The position numbers were made by a program, and so were the translations under genes. Source: Bolinopsis microptera (lineage: Eukaryota > Ctenophora > Tentaculata > Lobata > Bolinopsidae). From it: DNA of 64,000 nucleotides. Below the pieces are notes generated by a model. The model saw nothing but the letters and a program-made list of their open reading frames with translations. It was not told the origin of the DNA and made no database searches. Below, piece by piece: positions 1 through 12,261 of this stretch. The first letter of the stretch is position 1. Each line of letters starts with the position of its first letter. Location of the stretch: the NCBI RefSeq assembly GCF_026151205.1, contig NC_087072.1, forward strand, positions 10,456,169-10,520,168, written 5' to 3'.

Positions 1-1739
1 GGTTGCTGCATGTCTCTCTGCAATCTGCATGTCATTTTGATTTACTTCTGATCAGTTGTGTGGTTATAATACCTGGCTGTAGTATCTAGCAGTGTAGTTT
101 AACCTACTTTGTAATATGCGGATGTGATACTAATGCCAAGATACATTGTCTTGTGAAAAGTTGGTTTCAGCTATTAGGTTTCAATAAAACCAGTTTGCCT
201 GGGGGCTCCATCACCAGGAAGTGTCTAGACTCTAATCGCGTGCCCCAAACCCCCTGAATCTGGTTGGTAACAACCCCAGTCACGGGACTGAAACCACTCG
301 TTGTGATTGGTTCTCATTTGTCATACTGTTTCCCTATTGGTTGTATGACAGGCTGATTCGCTAGACTGCGTTAGTTTATGTTTGGTTGTAATTTGTTTGT
401 GTCTGTAGCCCGTATACATATATTTTATTTAACAAGCGTGGTGAAAATGTGGTTGATGAACCATATGTGCATATTATTGGGCGGGGCCTCGTTGTTGCAG
501 TGATTCACTCTTGACAATCTGCGAAAATCCCACAATGATCATGTGCTGCTTTTTAAAATGTTGGCTTTTTAAAAATATCGCAAATGTTGGTTTCTTAGGA
601 TTATAGGATTGTAGTATGAATCCAACATGTCCAATGTCCAACCCTATTTTGCATGCCATTTTACTTTTGGAGACTACAATTGATTCAGAGTAATCATGCT
701 ATAATTACATTCTGATGAGTTTCCTATGTAGTGATCAAGTGTCATCTGCACTGGAGACATCGTAATTAGAAGTGTGCGACAACGCCCTTGCTGATTTCCC
801 ACTCGTATTTAAATTGCAACCAGTTAAGTTGATATAATGAAGGTTCATTTGATAGATATCAATTAAAAATCGTTTACCATTTTCATGTGCGACCCGTCTG
901 TAACCAGTGAAAAAGGTTCAAATAAGGTCTGTGTCTGGAAAATGGTCTACAAGTTACATATTTTTGGTCAAATAAACGTTATTTTATTCACAGTTTGTTA
1001 AAGTTTTGCCCTATCATAAAGATAATATTAGCAAGTCAACTGTCAAGTTATCCATTTTCCCTCTTATCAGGAACTTTATTTCCCAGTGAAGTGCGTCACG
1101 TTTCCGTAATCGAAATATGATACGTTCAATGAAAAAATATTACCATTGTTACACAAAATTGATACCTTGAGGGGTAATATTGATTGTTACGCTGAAACTT
1201 GATATGAAAGTATGAAGTCCTTATGGTCAGTTTAATCTTATGGTTTTGTTAAATGTTTCTCCTCCTTGTCTGAGAGTTAAAGCACGTACGTAAGTATGTG
1301 TGGCTGTAATAGCACGTGCGTGTGCCACTACCAGACTTAGACCTGTACTAGTACAAACCTCTATTCTTATCGGGCTTCCTTCCGCCGCAGCTCCGTTCCT
1401 GCATTCTTCAGATAACAAACAGTTAGAGCGCCATGTAGATTGCAGACACTTCTAGACGCTTCTCCCCCTCTAGACGTTACTGTCCTAGGATCATCTTCTA
1501 CTCTACTATTTCTTGTCTAATGCTTTCTGTTCGCGAATCAGGCTTCTCGCTTGGAAATTGCTTTTGATCTGCTCAGTTACGTTGCAATTTATTTACCAAG
1601 CACTAATTTCGTGCAGTCAACGTAATTTTCGTGCACAATTAAAGCTCGTAAATTACAAGTTCTCGCTAATTTACTCGGCTAATTTACCCTGCTTCAACCT
1701 AAGTTTTGCAATCTGTGATTTGTAATTAAAACTCTCTAG
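1..1739. other. No gene recognised; probable upstream or intronic sequence
   Basis: AT-rich sequence with no reading frame that looks coding. It precedes the first recognised exon of the + strand gene at 1740, so it probably holds introns or further upstream exons of that gene that I could not delimit. Two inverted CCAAT pentamers (ATTGG) lie near 306 and 345, which is weak evidence for anything. Confidence 0.4.
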
Positions 1740-3350
1740 AACATTAACTGGGAAAGCATGAGCCCGGCTGTAGCTGCTGTTGTGAAGTCAGTCTACTGTG
1801 ATGATACTGACGATATTGGGGCGTCCCAGCAGGTAGCACATATTAAATAGATATTATCTCGCATCAACACACCAGCACTTGTCTTCAGCTATTCTGGCAG
1901 AATCCAAGAAGAAGCCTCACACAGTTCTGTGGAATTCTACGATTTATTAGTAGTATAGTGGGATTCGACCGAAATACATATTCAATAATCATGATAATAT
2001 ATTGAGATTGATTCTTGGATTCTGTCATTATTTGAATGTATTGACTTTGAGAAGCTGTCATTAATTGCATCCCGCATGATCATTGATTAAGCTAATTCCA
2101 ATAATTGCTTTATAATTGTGATCTTGATTTTTGGAAATAAAAAATAATACTCTCATTGTATCATTTCACATATTTACTTACTTTTAATCCCACTCCATCG
2201 CACATTTAAAACTCTCGCCACTCAGGCTGGTAAGAAAGTCCCGCCCCCTGTAGCCCCCAAACCAAAGAAATACTCCTTCAAGAGGGCCACATCAGAAGGC
2301 CATATAACAGTCACCAGGAACCCTGAATCTCCTTCTCCCCCTATGTGAGTACAGTTTTGTTTTGTCCGGAGTCCAGTTCCATTACATAATTAACTGTAGT
2401 GTAGTATGTTAACATTGGGAACATTAATTAATCTCTGTTGATTACGAATGTCAAGAATTGTATCCTTAATTCAACTATTTTTAGAATAACAAACTACGAT
2501 TCAAAACCGATCGATCCGATCATTGAAAAGCCCGCTATCATCGAAGCCCCAATTGCGGAGGAAAAACCTCTGGAAGAAAGTTCAGAAATCAAACTCGAAA
2601 CTTCAGACAAGATTGAAAAGCTGGATTCACCCCCGTAAGAGAAATTCCATGAAATGCTGCACATTTCTTCCGGTTCTGTGTCATGTAACGCATATAATCA
2701 TTGTTGGGTTGTTGTGATTGTGGTTTACAGTTGGACTCCAACTTATCGTGTCATGTTTGATCGACTGTTTCAGCTAACGGTCGATATCTTTTTATCTTGC
2801 TGCTGTTATTACCTCGCCGGTATTTTTCTAAACCTACAAGCTCGCCCGATATACTGGAAAACTCGTTATTTTGTACAGTGTGTATATATACTATTTATGA
2901 TGTAAAATGTGACGCTTGAATGACTCGCTGATTCTGTTTTTATGCGATGTTTCGATGCTGATTTGCTTTTTAATCTCAGTGTATCAGCTTCTAAAGAACT
3001 TGTCTCGATTTTCGGAACTTTGCTAAGCATTTTACACAAGCATTATCATTTATCAATTATGTTAATATTAGAATGTGGTTTCGTGATATGATTTGCATTT
3101 TGGGTATATTGTAGCATTCTTTAAAGTAAGATTTAATTTTTTAGATCACAAAGCTTTAAATGTTGATGCGAACTATTATAAGCACCTGAAACTATTATAA
3201 GCACCTGAGTTTTAGAACTTGGAACATTTGGTTGGTGACACTCAGTAATGCTGGAGAACTTTCAGGCGAGCGACAGGGGCATCGGTGTTCGACGACTTGG
3301 AAAATATGTTCGACGAATTCAGCAAAGAACTGGACAGCTTCCTAACGTAA
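1740..3350 (+). CDS. 3' part of a proline-rich adaptor-like gene (4 exons)
   Basis: I read four coding exons: 1740-1832, 2226-2344, 2485-2634 and 3266-3350, ending in TAA. All junctions are AG/GT (donors GTAGCA, GTGAGT, GTAAGA) and phases match (0; 2 to a; 2 to g), giving one open frame of 148 residues. Seen in the protein: an acidic patch (CDDTDDIG), a PxxP run followed by lysines (KKVPPPVAPKPKK), which resembles an SH3-binding site, an acidic linker rich in Glu/Pro, and an amphipathic acidic C-terminus (FDDLENMFDEF). The first exon is the least certain because its acceptor tract is weak. No catalytic domain is visible. I do not recognise the family; a cytoskeletal or junctional scaffold is a guess from composition. 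The gene continues upstream. It is the only locus here that looks like an ordinary host gene. Confidence 0.72.
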
Positions 3351-3520
3351 CGCTTGCCCCTTCACGTGACGTCACAATCTCGCACACGTGACGTCATGGT
3401 TCCTGATTGAGGCCACTGTGTTATGTGTATTTATATATCGCGGTGCTGAGCTTTATCTTACCGCTTGCGCGAGCAGGTCAAATGTTGGACCAATAAATCG
3501 TTAAGAAATGCATCGGTCAA
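3351..3520 (+). terminator. 3' UTR with polyadenylation signal
   Basis: An AATAAA hexamer at 3492-3497 lies about 145 bases after the TAA at 3350, on the same strand. This is a plausible polyadenylation signal for the upstream gene. It also contains two CACGTGACGTCA-like sites (3365-3373 and 3387-3395), whose meaning is unknown. Confidence 0.5.
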
Positions 3521-5030
3521 CAAATAAGGAATAAGAAAAAGACTAAATTGGTTTCCTCAGCCATTGCCGATTTGATCCTGGAGTGTGTTTTGAACTGTGA
3601 GAACTTTTAATTATGTTATCTGAACTGAAAACAAAAGCATGTGCGATGTGTACATGCATAAATTGAGTAATTTTTGTATACTTGTGTAATATAAACTGGC
3701 TGCTGATTGCTAATTGGCATGCTTTCCAAAAGTTTTTGTTATGTTTTTTACTGAGTTAAACGGCCGCATATTTCTCTTTTTAATTTTAACTTGGATATCG
3801 AAATATGGAGCTGCTCAGCAAGAGTTTTCGGCAGCCGCACCTGGAAGATGATGATAATTTTCTGTGCGTTTGTTTATTATCGATAATTGTTTTTATCCTT
3901 TTTATTTCCGCAAATTTGGAAGTTTGGAAGTTCATTAAGCAAATAAAATTGCATTTGAAGCGAACAGCCCGCATCTTTATTTTCGGCTGATTTAATGAAG
4001 GGCAGCATCGTTCTGAATTGAAATCATTTGACGATTTTTTAAATCAGTTTCCTTAATATCAATAAGCTGATAATTTGATCGTTCTAAAATTTGTTAAACA
4101 TAAACCATTTGAGTTGTATTCTTTTCGCATGCTAATATGTATAGTATGCTGATTGCTGTTGTGCCAAATGTTTAGTTCAGTTTGATCATGTCTACTGTGG
4201 CCCATGTATTGATTTAAACTTAGAATTATACACCGTGTGAGGGGTCGCTTTTTATATCTTCTAAATGTATTGAGTCAGAAAAATGAGGAATTCGTGCTGT
4301 GGTTAAAGGTGTTAGCTGAGCTTTAGTAAATATTGTTACCGACTATTTACTGCTGGTGTGATGACGATGATATTACATGATATTATTGTATTAGTAATTG
4401 TAAGTTGTCCTGGAGTTCAAAATTTTAATTTATGACACCGTCTATGGTAAAGAAGTTGTTTTATTTTGTATTACACCGATTGAATGTAGGTAGACCAAAT
4501 TCAATTCCATGTCAGAATCCCAGTTTCTCCCGCCTAAATCTTGGCCCATGGATAATTAGAAAATTAGTATTAAGTATAACCACGAAATTCGGACATGAAT
4601 AGTTCCTCGTCTACCCTCGACTCTTTTCAATTTCTGTAAGAAAACGTCAGCCATGGTAATAGTATAGCGCTCCCACTAGATCGCTCGCCTTATTTCCTAA
4701 TCACGTACGATATTATATATACGGAAATAGGAATTGTACGTGTGTGACTGTAGAATTATAGTGGATTCTAATTCTATGCGGAGAATTGTTACAATTATAT
4801 TCGAGAGGAGAAAGATTAGTTTCCAGAACTTACAATTATATTAGTGATTAGTATTTTACTTTATTAGTTTCTTAATTCATAGCTTCATCTTTATTTTCTG
4901 TCTTTAAGCTTGAAAATATGCGTAGTTACACTATGTCTATAGATGAAATTAAATGTTGAAATGATGCACAAACTTTTAAAAATCGAGCTGGACTTTTTTA
5001 AACCCACAACTTCTTATACCTTATCGGACC
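3521..5030. other. No gene supported
   Basis: A 61-codon frame at 3805-3990 (+) has one hydrophobic stretch. It lacks a supporting splice or promoter context and overlaps an equally long frame on the other strand, so I do not call it a gene. The rest is AT-rich and unassigned. Confidence 0.4.
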
Positions 5031-6640
5031 TTATTTGGAAGGACATTAATTGAACGCTGGAGGCCTTAACGTTCATCTCAATTGTCAATGTCCGTTCAAA
5101 TAAAGTCTGTTCATTTAAGGTCCGTCCAAGTTAAAGTCCGTTGAATTTTTTTCAAAACTTCGAACTTTTTGTCCAGAATATGACAACTATGAGAACTTTA
5201 TTGTGCCGTAAGTTAAAGACGGAAAGGTTCTCCTTGGTCTGCCGGAGGCACAGAAAACTCTACTATAGTATATGATGTTTCCAAGGGGCACTTTGCGGAA
5301 AAAGTCAACGAAATTATGGCACTCAACAACATAGTTCATGAGCTAGTCCCCGCCAACATTACAAACTTGTTCCAGCCTAGTCTACATATATTACGGTAAA
5401 TCGTGTTGCCAAGGACATTGTCTATTAGTATTACTATTAGACGAGACTAAAGAGTTTCTCGAATATAAAATTGATTTATTGATTGCAACGGCCCTTAAGC
5501 GCTTGGTACATCGACTTTAATTCTATTTTATGTCTGTATCAGTATAATTATCTGCACCCGGGAATTAAAAACTGCAAAATCTTGGAGCTTCGGGAAATTA
5601 AATTAGTATTACCACAATGATATTGCAAAGTTCAGACTACGCAATATGTAAGTCAACGAAAATAAATCCTATGGAAAAAGCGCTCTTGATGAATCGCTAA
5701 TGAGAGCGGGAATTGGAAAAAGGACGGTCAAGCAAAACCCTTGCAAATCTTATCGAAGATATTCCCTCTAAGTCTATAAGAGTTACTCCCAAGCTCCCAC
5801 ACTGTAAAACACTAAATCATGTCGAGTCTCAAATAATGGTGATCAGTGCAGACCAAACAGCAAAGCCAAAAAGAAAAGAAAAGGGGGGGACCCCCAACCC
5901 ATATAGGCGTAGCGGAGACACCTCACAGCAAGTAGACCAAAGTGGCTCTTGCTTGTGAAAGGTGTATCAACTCCCCGCTTGGTTCAGCTAGGAGTAGGCC
6001 TGATGGAGTTCTCTTCCAATTATTCAATTAGACAGTTATATATACTTATAGTATAGCCTTCTGAAGCAGCCCACAAGTGAGCCAGAAAGAAGGTTAACCT
6101 ATTTTATTCCAGCTGTTGTACTTGTGAGCCTAATGATCATTATGAAAGTCTGGAAATAGAGATCAAGTTTCTAGCTAACTCGTTGAAACTGAAAAGACGT
6201 TGAAACTGGGATAAAAAACATTACACGAACGCCCAAAAAGATGAACCAATTGATATGAGCAACGTTTAAAATTGAACAGCGTTTTAACGTTGTATTTTAT
6301 TTTAGATTGTGAATGAAAAGTTCTTAAACGTTTTATACTTATAGGCCAACGTTGGTTAATTTTAAAGGTTAATTTTTTAACGTTGAACTATTTCATGCAC
6401 GAAAACCCATTTATGATGAAGATGATATGCGATATTAAACACTGATCATGTACACATCTTTTAACATTTTTACTGCTTAACGACTGCTTTTCTTACTTAC
6501 TGTATAAAAAAACTTCTGGAATAAAAAAACGTTAAAAAAAAAAATTCGGATTTTTGATGGTTTTGAGTGCCTTCTAACGTTCATATTAATGTCCGTTCAT
6601 AATTATGTCCGTTCATTTAATGTCGAGATGTTCATTTAAT
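5031..6640. repeat. Segment flanked by GTCCGTTCATTT motif clusters
   Basis: Clusters of a short motif (GTCCGTTCA, often followed by TTTAA) occur at 5075-5150 and 6575-6640. The same motif recurs in the arms of the large elements at 35.3, 36.3, 44.3, 45.2, 50.4 and 56.1 kb. The 1.4 kb in between holds an 81-codon frame at 5713-5958 (+) that I do not recognise. It could be a small element with motif-rich ends, but I see no clean target duplication. Confidence 0.35.
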
Positions 6641-6642
6641 TA

Positions 6643-7042
6643 AGATGCAGGCAATACAGAGACACGCTAGTATCATGATATCAAGAGGACTTAAAAGCAC
6701 ACCACTCGATGGCAGGAATCAAACCCATTGACTTAAAACTCAAGGAACTGGCCATACTCTCAGCTAGGAGACTCAAAATTAACGGAAATTGGAATTCTAA
6801 CTACCAGAATTTAGCAAATCAGGAAACTGTAAGTCCCATGCATACAAGTTGGACAAAGCTTTCTCACTCATACCAGCAATGAAATGTAAAATTACGGACA
6901 TTATCGAAACTACCACAATTTTGGATCGGAATTTTAAAACTATAATACAGGAGCGATCTACAGCAACACAGCAGGTTGGAATCACCCCAACATCACATTG
7001 GGCTATCTTCACAGATGGCTCAAAAATAGAACATTTCTCAGG
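6643..7042 (+). pseudogene. Non-LTR retrotransposon fragment: RT tail and RNase H start
   Basis: The frames read through QAIQRHASIMISRGLKSTPL, then after a frameshift KPIDLKLKELAILSARRLK, and then HWAIFTDGSK. This order (end of reverse transcriptase, thumb-like region, first strand of RNase H with its TDGSK aspartate) is that of I/Jockey-type elements with a C-terminal RNase H. Several frameshifts and stops make it non-functional. The RNase H domain resumes at 8467 after an inserted element, so the two pieces were once one gene. Confidence 0.7.
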
Positions 7043-7903
7043 TAGTAGAGGCTCTTACGGGCAAAAAGGCGTGTTTTCTGCTACGAGTTTAGAGACCTAA
7101 CCGCTAATTGGACACAATAGTATGATGTCTAAGGATCGATAACATGTTAAGAAGTATAGATTTGGCCTTATAAGTCACGTGCTATACCAATGCGCGTTTT
7201 AAACTTTGACAGTCTATTACTTTAAGGCAAATAGAGTAATTATATTTATATTTTGTCAGCAATAAGATCACATCATTTTCTATTTGGTGTGAAAATATGA
7301 GCTAGAACGGACATAATCTCGCTGAGTTATAGCTGTTCGAAATTTATGATGAACGCGCGGGTGCCAATTGATAACAACTAAATGCTTTTGCGCGTAGTGC
7401 GCGTCGAAAATTTGGCAAAAACGCTTGCGGAGTGACAATATTCAAACTTCGATAAAGTATATGAAGTGGGTACTTCTCAGAAAGGAAAAATTTAGGCAAA
7501 CACGATGTGACTATTTTTGAGTTGATTTAATACAACTGCAAAAAATTATTCAAACTTTAAGCAAAAAAGTCAAAATGTTTACCACTTTTTTGGATTTTTA
7601 CCTCAGAAAAAATAGAGGGATTTGTTGTATTTTTATACCATCTTGTGCGGCTGTCTTTTAACTATCTCCATGCAAGTTTTGCCGACATGCCAACAAAATT
7701 AACTTGCTCAAAATATCAAAAAACATGGTTTTTTGGCCTATTTTTGGCCCAAAAATCGGTTTTTTGCGATTTTAACCGAGAAAAATCTGTCCAATCATCT
7801 TGAAACTACTTTTAATCGATTCTACGGTCAAAAATACGTCTAGTAAGGTGTATCTGGGGTCCCTAGCGTATCGAGCAGACAATGCCCGTAAGAACCTCTA
7901 CTA
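7043..7903. mobile_element. 861-bp inverted-repeat element inside the RNase H gene
   Basis: The ends are 21-bp inverted repeats: the left begins TAGTAGAGG and ends ACGGGCA (7043-7063), and the right is its complement at 7883-7903 with one or two differences. The trinucleotide AGG flanks both sides (7040-7042, 7904-7906), consistent with a 3-bp target duplication. The interior is AT-rich and non-coding. It interrupts the RNase H coding region. Superfamily not assigned; 3-bp duplications are known for CACTA-type and Harbinger elements, but the ends do not match either clearly. Confidence 0.65.
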
Positions 7904-8466
7904 AGGTGCAGGTTACTGTGTAATGCTAATAAGAAATTCAATTGAGGTCCAGAGACAAAGTTTCCACCTAGACACTCAGCTCACTGGGCCAGAGGCGGCT
8001 ATTGAGGGCGTCCAGAATTATTATCTGGTGGCTGATGCTTGAAAATAGAAATAGTGATTAGTAATGGTATTCGGAAATATCTAACCGCAATATAAAGCTC
8101 TCTATTCATTCAAACGTTCGAATGTAAGCGCACGCATGATCGAGATCTTTGTGAAATTTTGTGTTGTATGTTGTAGGGTGTCCAATCCTCGTTTGGACAA
8201 CTAAGACGCGCAGTTTTAACACATAGTTAATTGTAAACGATACAAAGCACATCTTAAGCGCATCCACTACAGGTAATTTATATGGATTGGTTGTCCTGGA
8301 CACCTTGCAATCTGAACTGTTATGATACTGCGATCTTACACGTGTGTGTCCTGTAATGTACGTTGGAATAATTTAATTAATTAATTAAATCTCTGCTATG
8401 GTAATGGTATTGTATGCAGTCATCGGTGAATAGACATCGGCAGTTTGGGGGGGGGGGGGGGCTTGG
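7904..8466. other. Non-coding remnant with a poly-G tract
   Basis: Sequence between the inserted element and the second half of the RNase H gene. It contains an (ATTA)n-like stretch at 8366-8388 and 15 consecutive G at 8447-8461. Probably further inserted DNA, since the RNase H reading frame is interrupted across it. Confidence 0.4.
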
Positions 8467-9130
8467 GGCGGCCCTCAGTCGGTGGGACACCCAACAAAAC
8501 TGCCAGCTAGCTCCCACGAGCCGCCTCTGCACTGGGCAACTAACACTATTACAGAACCTGGGAGTATAACATTCTTTTCAGATTCACAGGCAGCAATTCT
8601 AGCAGTCACACACAACACGGTCACATCCAACTTAGTACTTGATACCATTAACCAACTTAACAATCTAGGACAAACCCACTCAGTCACTATCAGGTGGGTC
8701 CCGGGACACGCAGGGATTCCAGGAAACGAAAGACCGGACGAATTAGCCAGAGAAGGATCACTCACAATTGCCCAAGGTCCTGAACCCTTCATCAGTATAT
8801 CTGAAGGAGCAATAAAGACGGCAGTAAAGGAGTACTTACACGGAATCCATCTTCGCAGGTACAGGAACACAGCACTGAGCGAGAAAGGGAATCCCACTAA
8901 CAATCCTACTCACCAAATACAAACACAGGAATCTTGGACTTGCAGGAAATCACCAAAGGTGGTTAACCTCGCTCTTCACAGGACATAGCCCCTTGGCCTA
9001 CTTCCAATACAAGGCAAACAATTTCACATCCCCCCGCTGTGAACACTGTCCATAAGAGGAGGAAACATCGGAACACTTCTTGTGCCAATGTATAGGATAC
9101 ATGACCATTAGGTTAAGAATCTTCGATAAG
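8467..9130 (+). pseudogene. Non-LTR retrotransposon fragment: RNase H second half and Cys-rich tail
   Basis: The frame contains FFSDSQAAILAV, then TIRWVPGHAGIPGNERPDEL, which are the second aspartate strand and the WVPGHxGIxGNExxDxLA motif of an LTR/non-LTR RNase H. Downstream, in a shifted frame, comes a Cys/His tail (PRCEHCP, a stop, then EHFLCQC), a zinc-knuckle-like end seen in RNase H-bearing non-LTR elements. The frameshift near 8970 and the stop within the Cys tail mark it as dead. It continues the fragment ending at 7042. No intact partner ORFs are present. Confidence 0.8.
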
Positions 9131-10136
9131 ATTTTCTAACCTGGGAAGACATAGTCACAGCTAGAATAAGTACAGTTATACAATTTATTAAGGCAACCAA
9201 TAGACTATTAAAGGAGGATCTTTTCGAGGATCCTATTAACCACTAACACATCTAGGACAACTACAGATTAATAAGAATTGACCGTCTCTGGAAGTCCCTG
9301 TCTCCTCATCGTTAATCCGGAGGAGTTGCACCAGGGGCAGTGGTAACAGCACTTCAAGACTCTCGGAGTCTGTTGTCGATATCTATGTATAATATATTTA
9401 TGGTATATAACTTGGGAGTCTCTCTCTCTCTAGCAGCAGGAGTTGAGAATGGGACGCGTTGTGAAAGCCACCACAAGGAAGGCTTAGTGTCGACGCCGAC
9501 CAATCAAAAGAAAAGAAAGAACTTAAGTTATATAGTACATATTACTGCTTCTCGAATCACGTAATCATAATCCATATTCATAATTGTGTTCTCATATTGC
9601 GCCTTAACCCTTCCATCAATGTTACTGTTAGTGAACTTGAGGTCGGAGGAGCTGTGAGAAATGGCTGAATTTACCGTATTTAGTTTCAACATTCCTCCTT
9701 AACTTGTGTCTTGTTTTCTTACTTGTATCAAGATATAGTAGTCTCGTAGTTAAACTGTGCTGCACTGTACTCTTATCGAGGTACATAGTGATAGATAAGA
9801 TAATAGTTTCTAAACTATTATCTTATCTATGTACATCGATAAGAGGTACATAGATAGGATTATGTTTTATTTTTTATATTTAAAAGTAAATTGCAATATT
9901 TTGCACCTAGTCTAAGAGAAATAAAACTCAATCTCATTAAACTATATAAAAAATAAGTATAAAGAATAAGGAAAAGGAACGGGAATGAAGCCAATACCAG
10001 AAGTGAAACCCCACCAAAGAATAATTGATCCTTAGGTAGACCTGGTGAAATAAAGTAACTGAACTGTAAGTTTAAGAAAAGACGGAAGGAATAAAGGAGA
10101 GAGGAAATAATGTTATGTGAACATCATCAGCAGATG
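9131..10136. other. No gene; one long hairpin
   Basis: Unassigned AT-rich sequence. A near-perfect palindrome with 19-bp arms lies at about 9792-9833 (ATAGATAAGATAATAG and its complement around a 2-base loop), followed by a partial repeat of its outer part. Confidence 0.5.
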
Positions 10137-10191
10137 ACTTGGCACACCGGTTTCGGGGGTTTAATACCTGTACCGGTTTAATGTGCCAAGA
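10137..10191. repeat. Hairpin just 3' of the reverse transcriptase ORF
   Basis: CTTGGCACA pairs with TGTGCCAAG, and an inner CCGGT/ACCGG pair lies within it. On the minus strand this falls 25-80 bases after the RT stop codon, so it would be in the 3' UTR of the element. It may mark the element end or be a structure recognised by the RT; both are inference. Confidence 0.5.
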
Positions 10192-10216
10192 ACCCCTAGC
10201 AATCACTCGTCAGTGA

Positions 10217-11968
10217 TCACCTGTTCACGTTAAATGTGATGTCAAGGATGTCGCTGACATCAAGTATACTGTATTTGTACAGAATACTAGGTCGGTCTTT
10301 CAGAAGCTTTCTGAATTTACTCTTCAGGAGTCTGTCATTATAACATCTTGAAAGAAGTGTCCTATAAAGGGTGTTGGTAGAACACAGAAAAGAATCAAGG
10401 TCAGAGATAATGGAAGAGTAACGAAGGACCTGACCGTAAAAAACATTATAACCAACAGAAGAGGAAATATTACTGTTAGGAAAGGTGTACATGACCACAG
10501 GAAAGTTGAAGTCATCAAGTTTGTTGTAAAGCTTGGTGGCGACGTGTCCGGAGTTATTCATCGAGATGTTGATGTCGAGATAGTTTACGGACTTATTGTC
10601 GTCTCCACTCCTCTCCATAAGCAGGTCAGGTGGATAAATGGACCTGATTAGGTTAGAGAAATGCAAATAGTTCATGGTGTTGAGGTCGTCGACATATCTG
10701 CAGTTTCTTGAGAGGAGCTTAGCGAGACCGAACTTCTTTTCTTTGATTAGGCGTGCCATGTAGTTGAATTCACACTTCCCTAGCGAAAGATCAGCGAACT
10801 GGCTACTAGAATTCCCTCCCATGGGAATGCCTTTCGTTTGTCTTAAAATCTGATCCCCAAAACAAACAAAAGTGTTAAACAGAATAAATGTAATAGCTGT
10901 TTTGAGTTTATCAGCAGAAAAACATAAGTATCCGTTATATTCCTTTTTAGAGAAAAAATTGTTGTTCTTATACAGAGAAACACAAATAAATTTATTCGTA
11001 TTACTAAATAGGAGATCTATTAGCTCGAAAAGCAGTGACTGTACAACCTGAAGGTCTAGATTGGTATACAGAGTGATAAAGTCGTAAACCTGCATATTAA
11101 AAATCTCTAGTCTAGGCAGCCTTTCCAGGAACTGTTTAGAGCTGTTAATGCTCCAGTCGCAGTTAATTCCAGTATTGTTGTAGATAGAGTTGCAGTATTT
11201 GGAAAAGTATTCTTTTAAAACTTTTAAAGCTTTGTTGACTACAACTGATATCTGCTTAGTGGTACATTTACTGGCCCCAGCTATAAATCTAGACTTATAA
11301 GGATTCTTGTGAAGTTTAGGAATCCAAAAGATTCTCGGTAGACAAAGGTTGTCCTCAGAAACACGAATATTAAAGTTATCTTTAATGAAGTTCACATGTT
11401 CCTGAATAATATCATCCTCTACAGAGTTAACCGGATGATAAGTAGAATTGCCACGACACTCTAGAGAAGTGAGATCGTAGCCAAGTTCGTTGAGAAGGGT
11501 TAAAAGATAAAACTTCTTGCAGACAAAAACATAATTATTTGAAGCTTTATCTACGGAGCAAATAATAAAAGAAGAAGAAAGACTGTCGAGATAAGATTTA
11601 ACATCATCCCTTTGCAGAATGGAATTGTAGGGAGTGAAGTTATTAGGGGAGGAGGAGAGGAAGTTAAGGCGATTGGTGAAGATCCGGGAGACCTCATCTT
11701 TCCAATCCTGGAATTCCAAACATGAAAGTCCATGTTTCCTAGCCATACGGGTGGCGAAGTTGGCTGAACACTCGTTGAGGCTCTCCAAGATTTGCTCAGG
11801 AGGAACAGACACAGGTTCCCTAAATTTGGTACCGTAACTCATGATGCCTCTTAAATCCTCGTGCTCAATGAAAGCAAGGTCACCGGTGATGATGTGGCCT
11901 CGAGGCTGATAGCAATAAGGGTTACTGGAACAGGGGCAATCACCTTCCAGGATGGAGGAAATATTCAA
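10217..11968 (-). CDS. Penelope-like reverse transcriptase ORF
   Basis: A single 583-codon frame without stops. RT motifs in order: IPKLHKNPYKSRFIAGASKC (about residue 216-235), the first aspartate strand DFITLYTNLDL, GIPMGGNSSSQFADLSLG, the catalytic box YVDDL, then LDINISMNNSGHVATKLYNK and a conserved tail with GQVLRYSSI. This layout matches Penelope-like elements (PKxHK, GxxMG, YVDD, FLDv, KlYdK). The N-terminus has a Cys pair and a PRGHIITGDL segment shared by a family of such RTs that I recall from marine invertebrates. I see no GIY-YIG nuclease in or next to it. A full-length frame suggests recent activity or a 5'-truncated but young copy. The start is the first ATG after an upstream stop. 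A degenerate relative lies at 48154. Confidence 0.85.
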   Translation of the reverse strand: MNISSILEGDCPCSSNPYCYQPRGHIITGDLAFIEHEDLRGIMSYGTKFREPVSVPPEQILESLNECSANFATRMARKHGLSCLEFQDWKDEVSRIFTNRLNFLSSSPNNFTPYNSILQRDDVKSYLDSLSSSFIICSVDKASNNYVFVCKKFYLLTLLNELGYDLTSLECRGNSTYHPVNSVEDDIIQEHVNFIKDNFNIRVSEDNLCLPRIFWIPKLHKNPYKSRFIAGASKCTTKQISVVVNKALKVLKEYFSKYCNSIYNNTGINCDWSINSSKQFLERLPRLEIFNMQVYDFITLYTNLDLQVVQSLLFELIDLLFSNTNKFICVSLYKNNNFFSKKEYNGYLCFSADKLKTAITFILFNTFVCFGDQILRQTKGIPMGGNSSSQFADLSLGKCEFNYMARLIKEKKFGLAKLLSRNCRYVDDLNTMNYLHFSNLIRSIYPPDLLMERSGDDNKSVNYLDINISMNNSGHVATKLYNKLDDFNFPVVMYTFPNSNISSSVGYNVFYGQVLRYSSIISDLDSFLCSTNTLYRTLLSRCYNDRLLKSKFRKLLKDRPSILYKYSILDVSDILDITFNVNR

Positions 11969-12261
11969 TATAACTTTTTAAAACTATGGTCATTTAACGA
12001 ACAGATACATTTCTTTAAAACGATTGTCATAAACAATAACATATGGTTTTAAAGCTTCGGTTACTAAAAAGTATAGTATCAGTAATAATATGTATAATAA
12101 CAATAAGAATAACATCGCTTTATAGCTGAAAAGAACTAAAAAGTTAAAGATTCGGTTGAAGCCATTTTGATCTATATTCTAAATTAAAATACTTTACAAT
12201 TATACTCAAAAAACTAATTCTGACGCTAATTCTTGGGATCATGGCTGATCGTCTTCCAAAA
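11969..12261. other. Spacer between RT ORF and peptide ORF
   Basis: AT-rich sequence without a coding signal. It may be the 5' leader of the RT transcript. A 14-base segment GAAGACGATCAGCC (minus strand), present in the peptide ORF, is repeated just after that ORF's stop. Confidence 0.4.

Noticed and set aside
3805-3990. Small membrane protein of 61 codons
   Set aside because: Overlaps an equally long opposite-strand frame, no promoter or splice evidence.
8475-8903. 142-codon minus-strand frame
   Set aside because: Shadow of the RNase H frame on the + strand, which carries the recognisable motifs.
10117-10216. Hammerhead ribozyme near the Penelope-like RT
   Set aside because: CTGACGAG, CTGATGA and CGAAAC core pieces occur on the minus strand, and such elements can carry hammerheads, but stems I, II and III cannot be paired in the right order.
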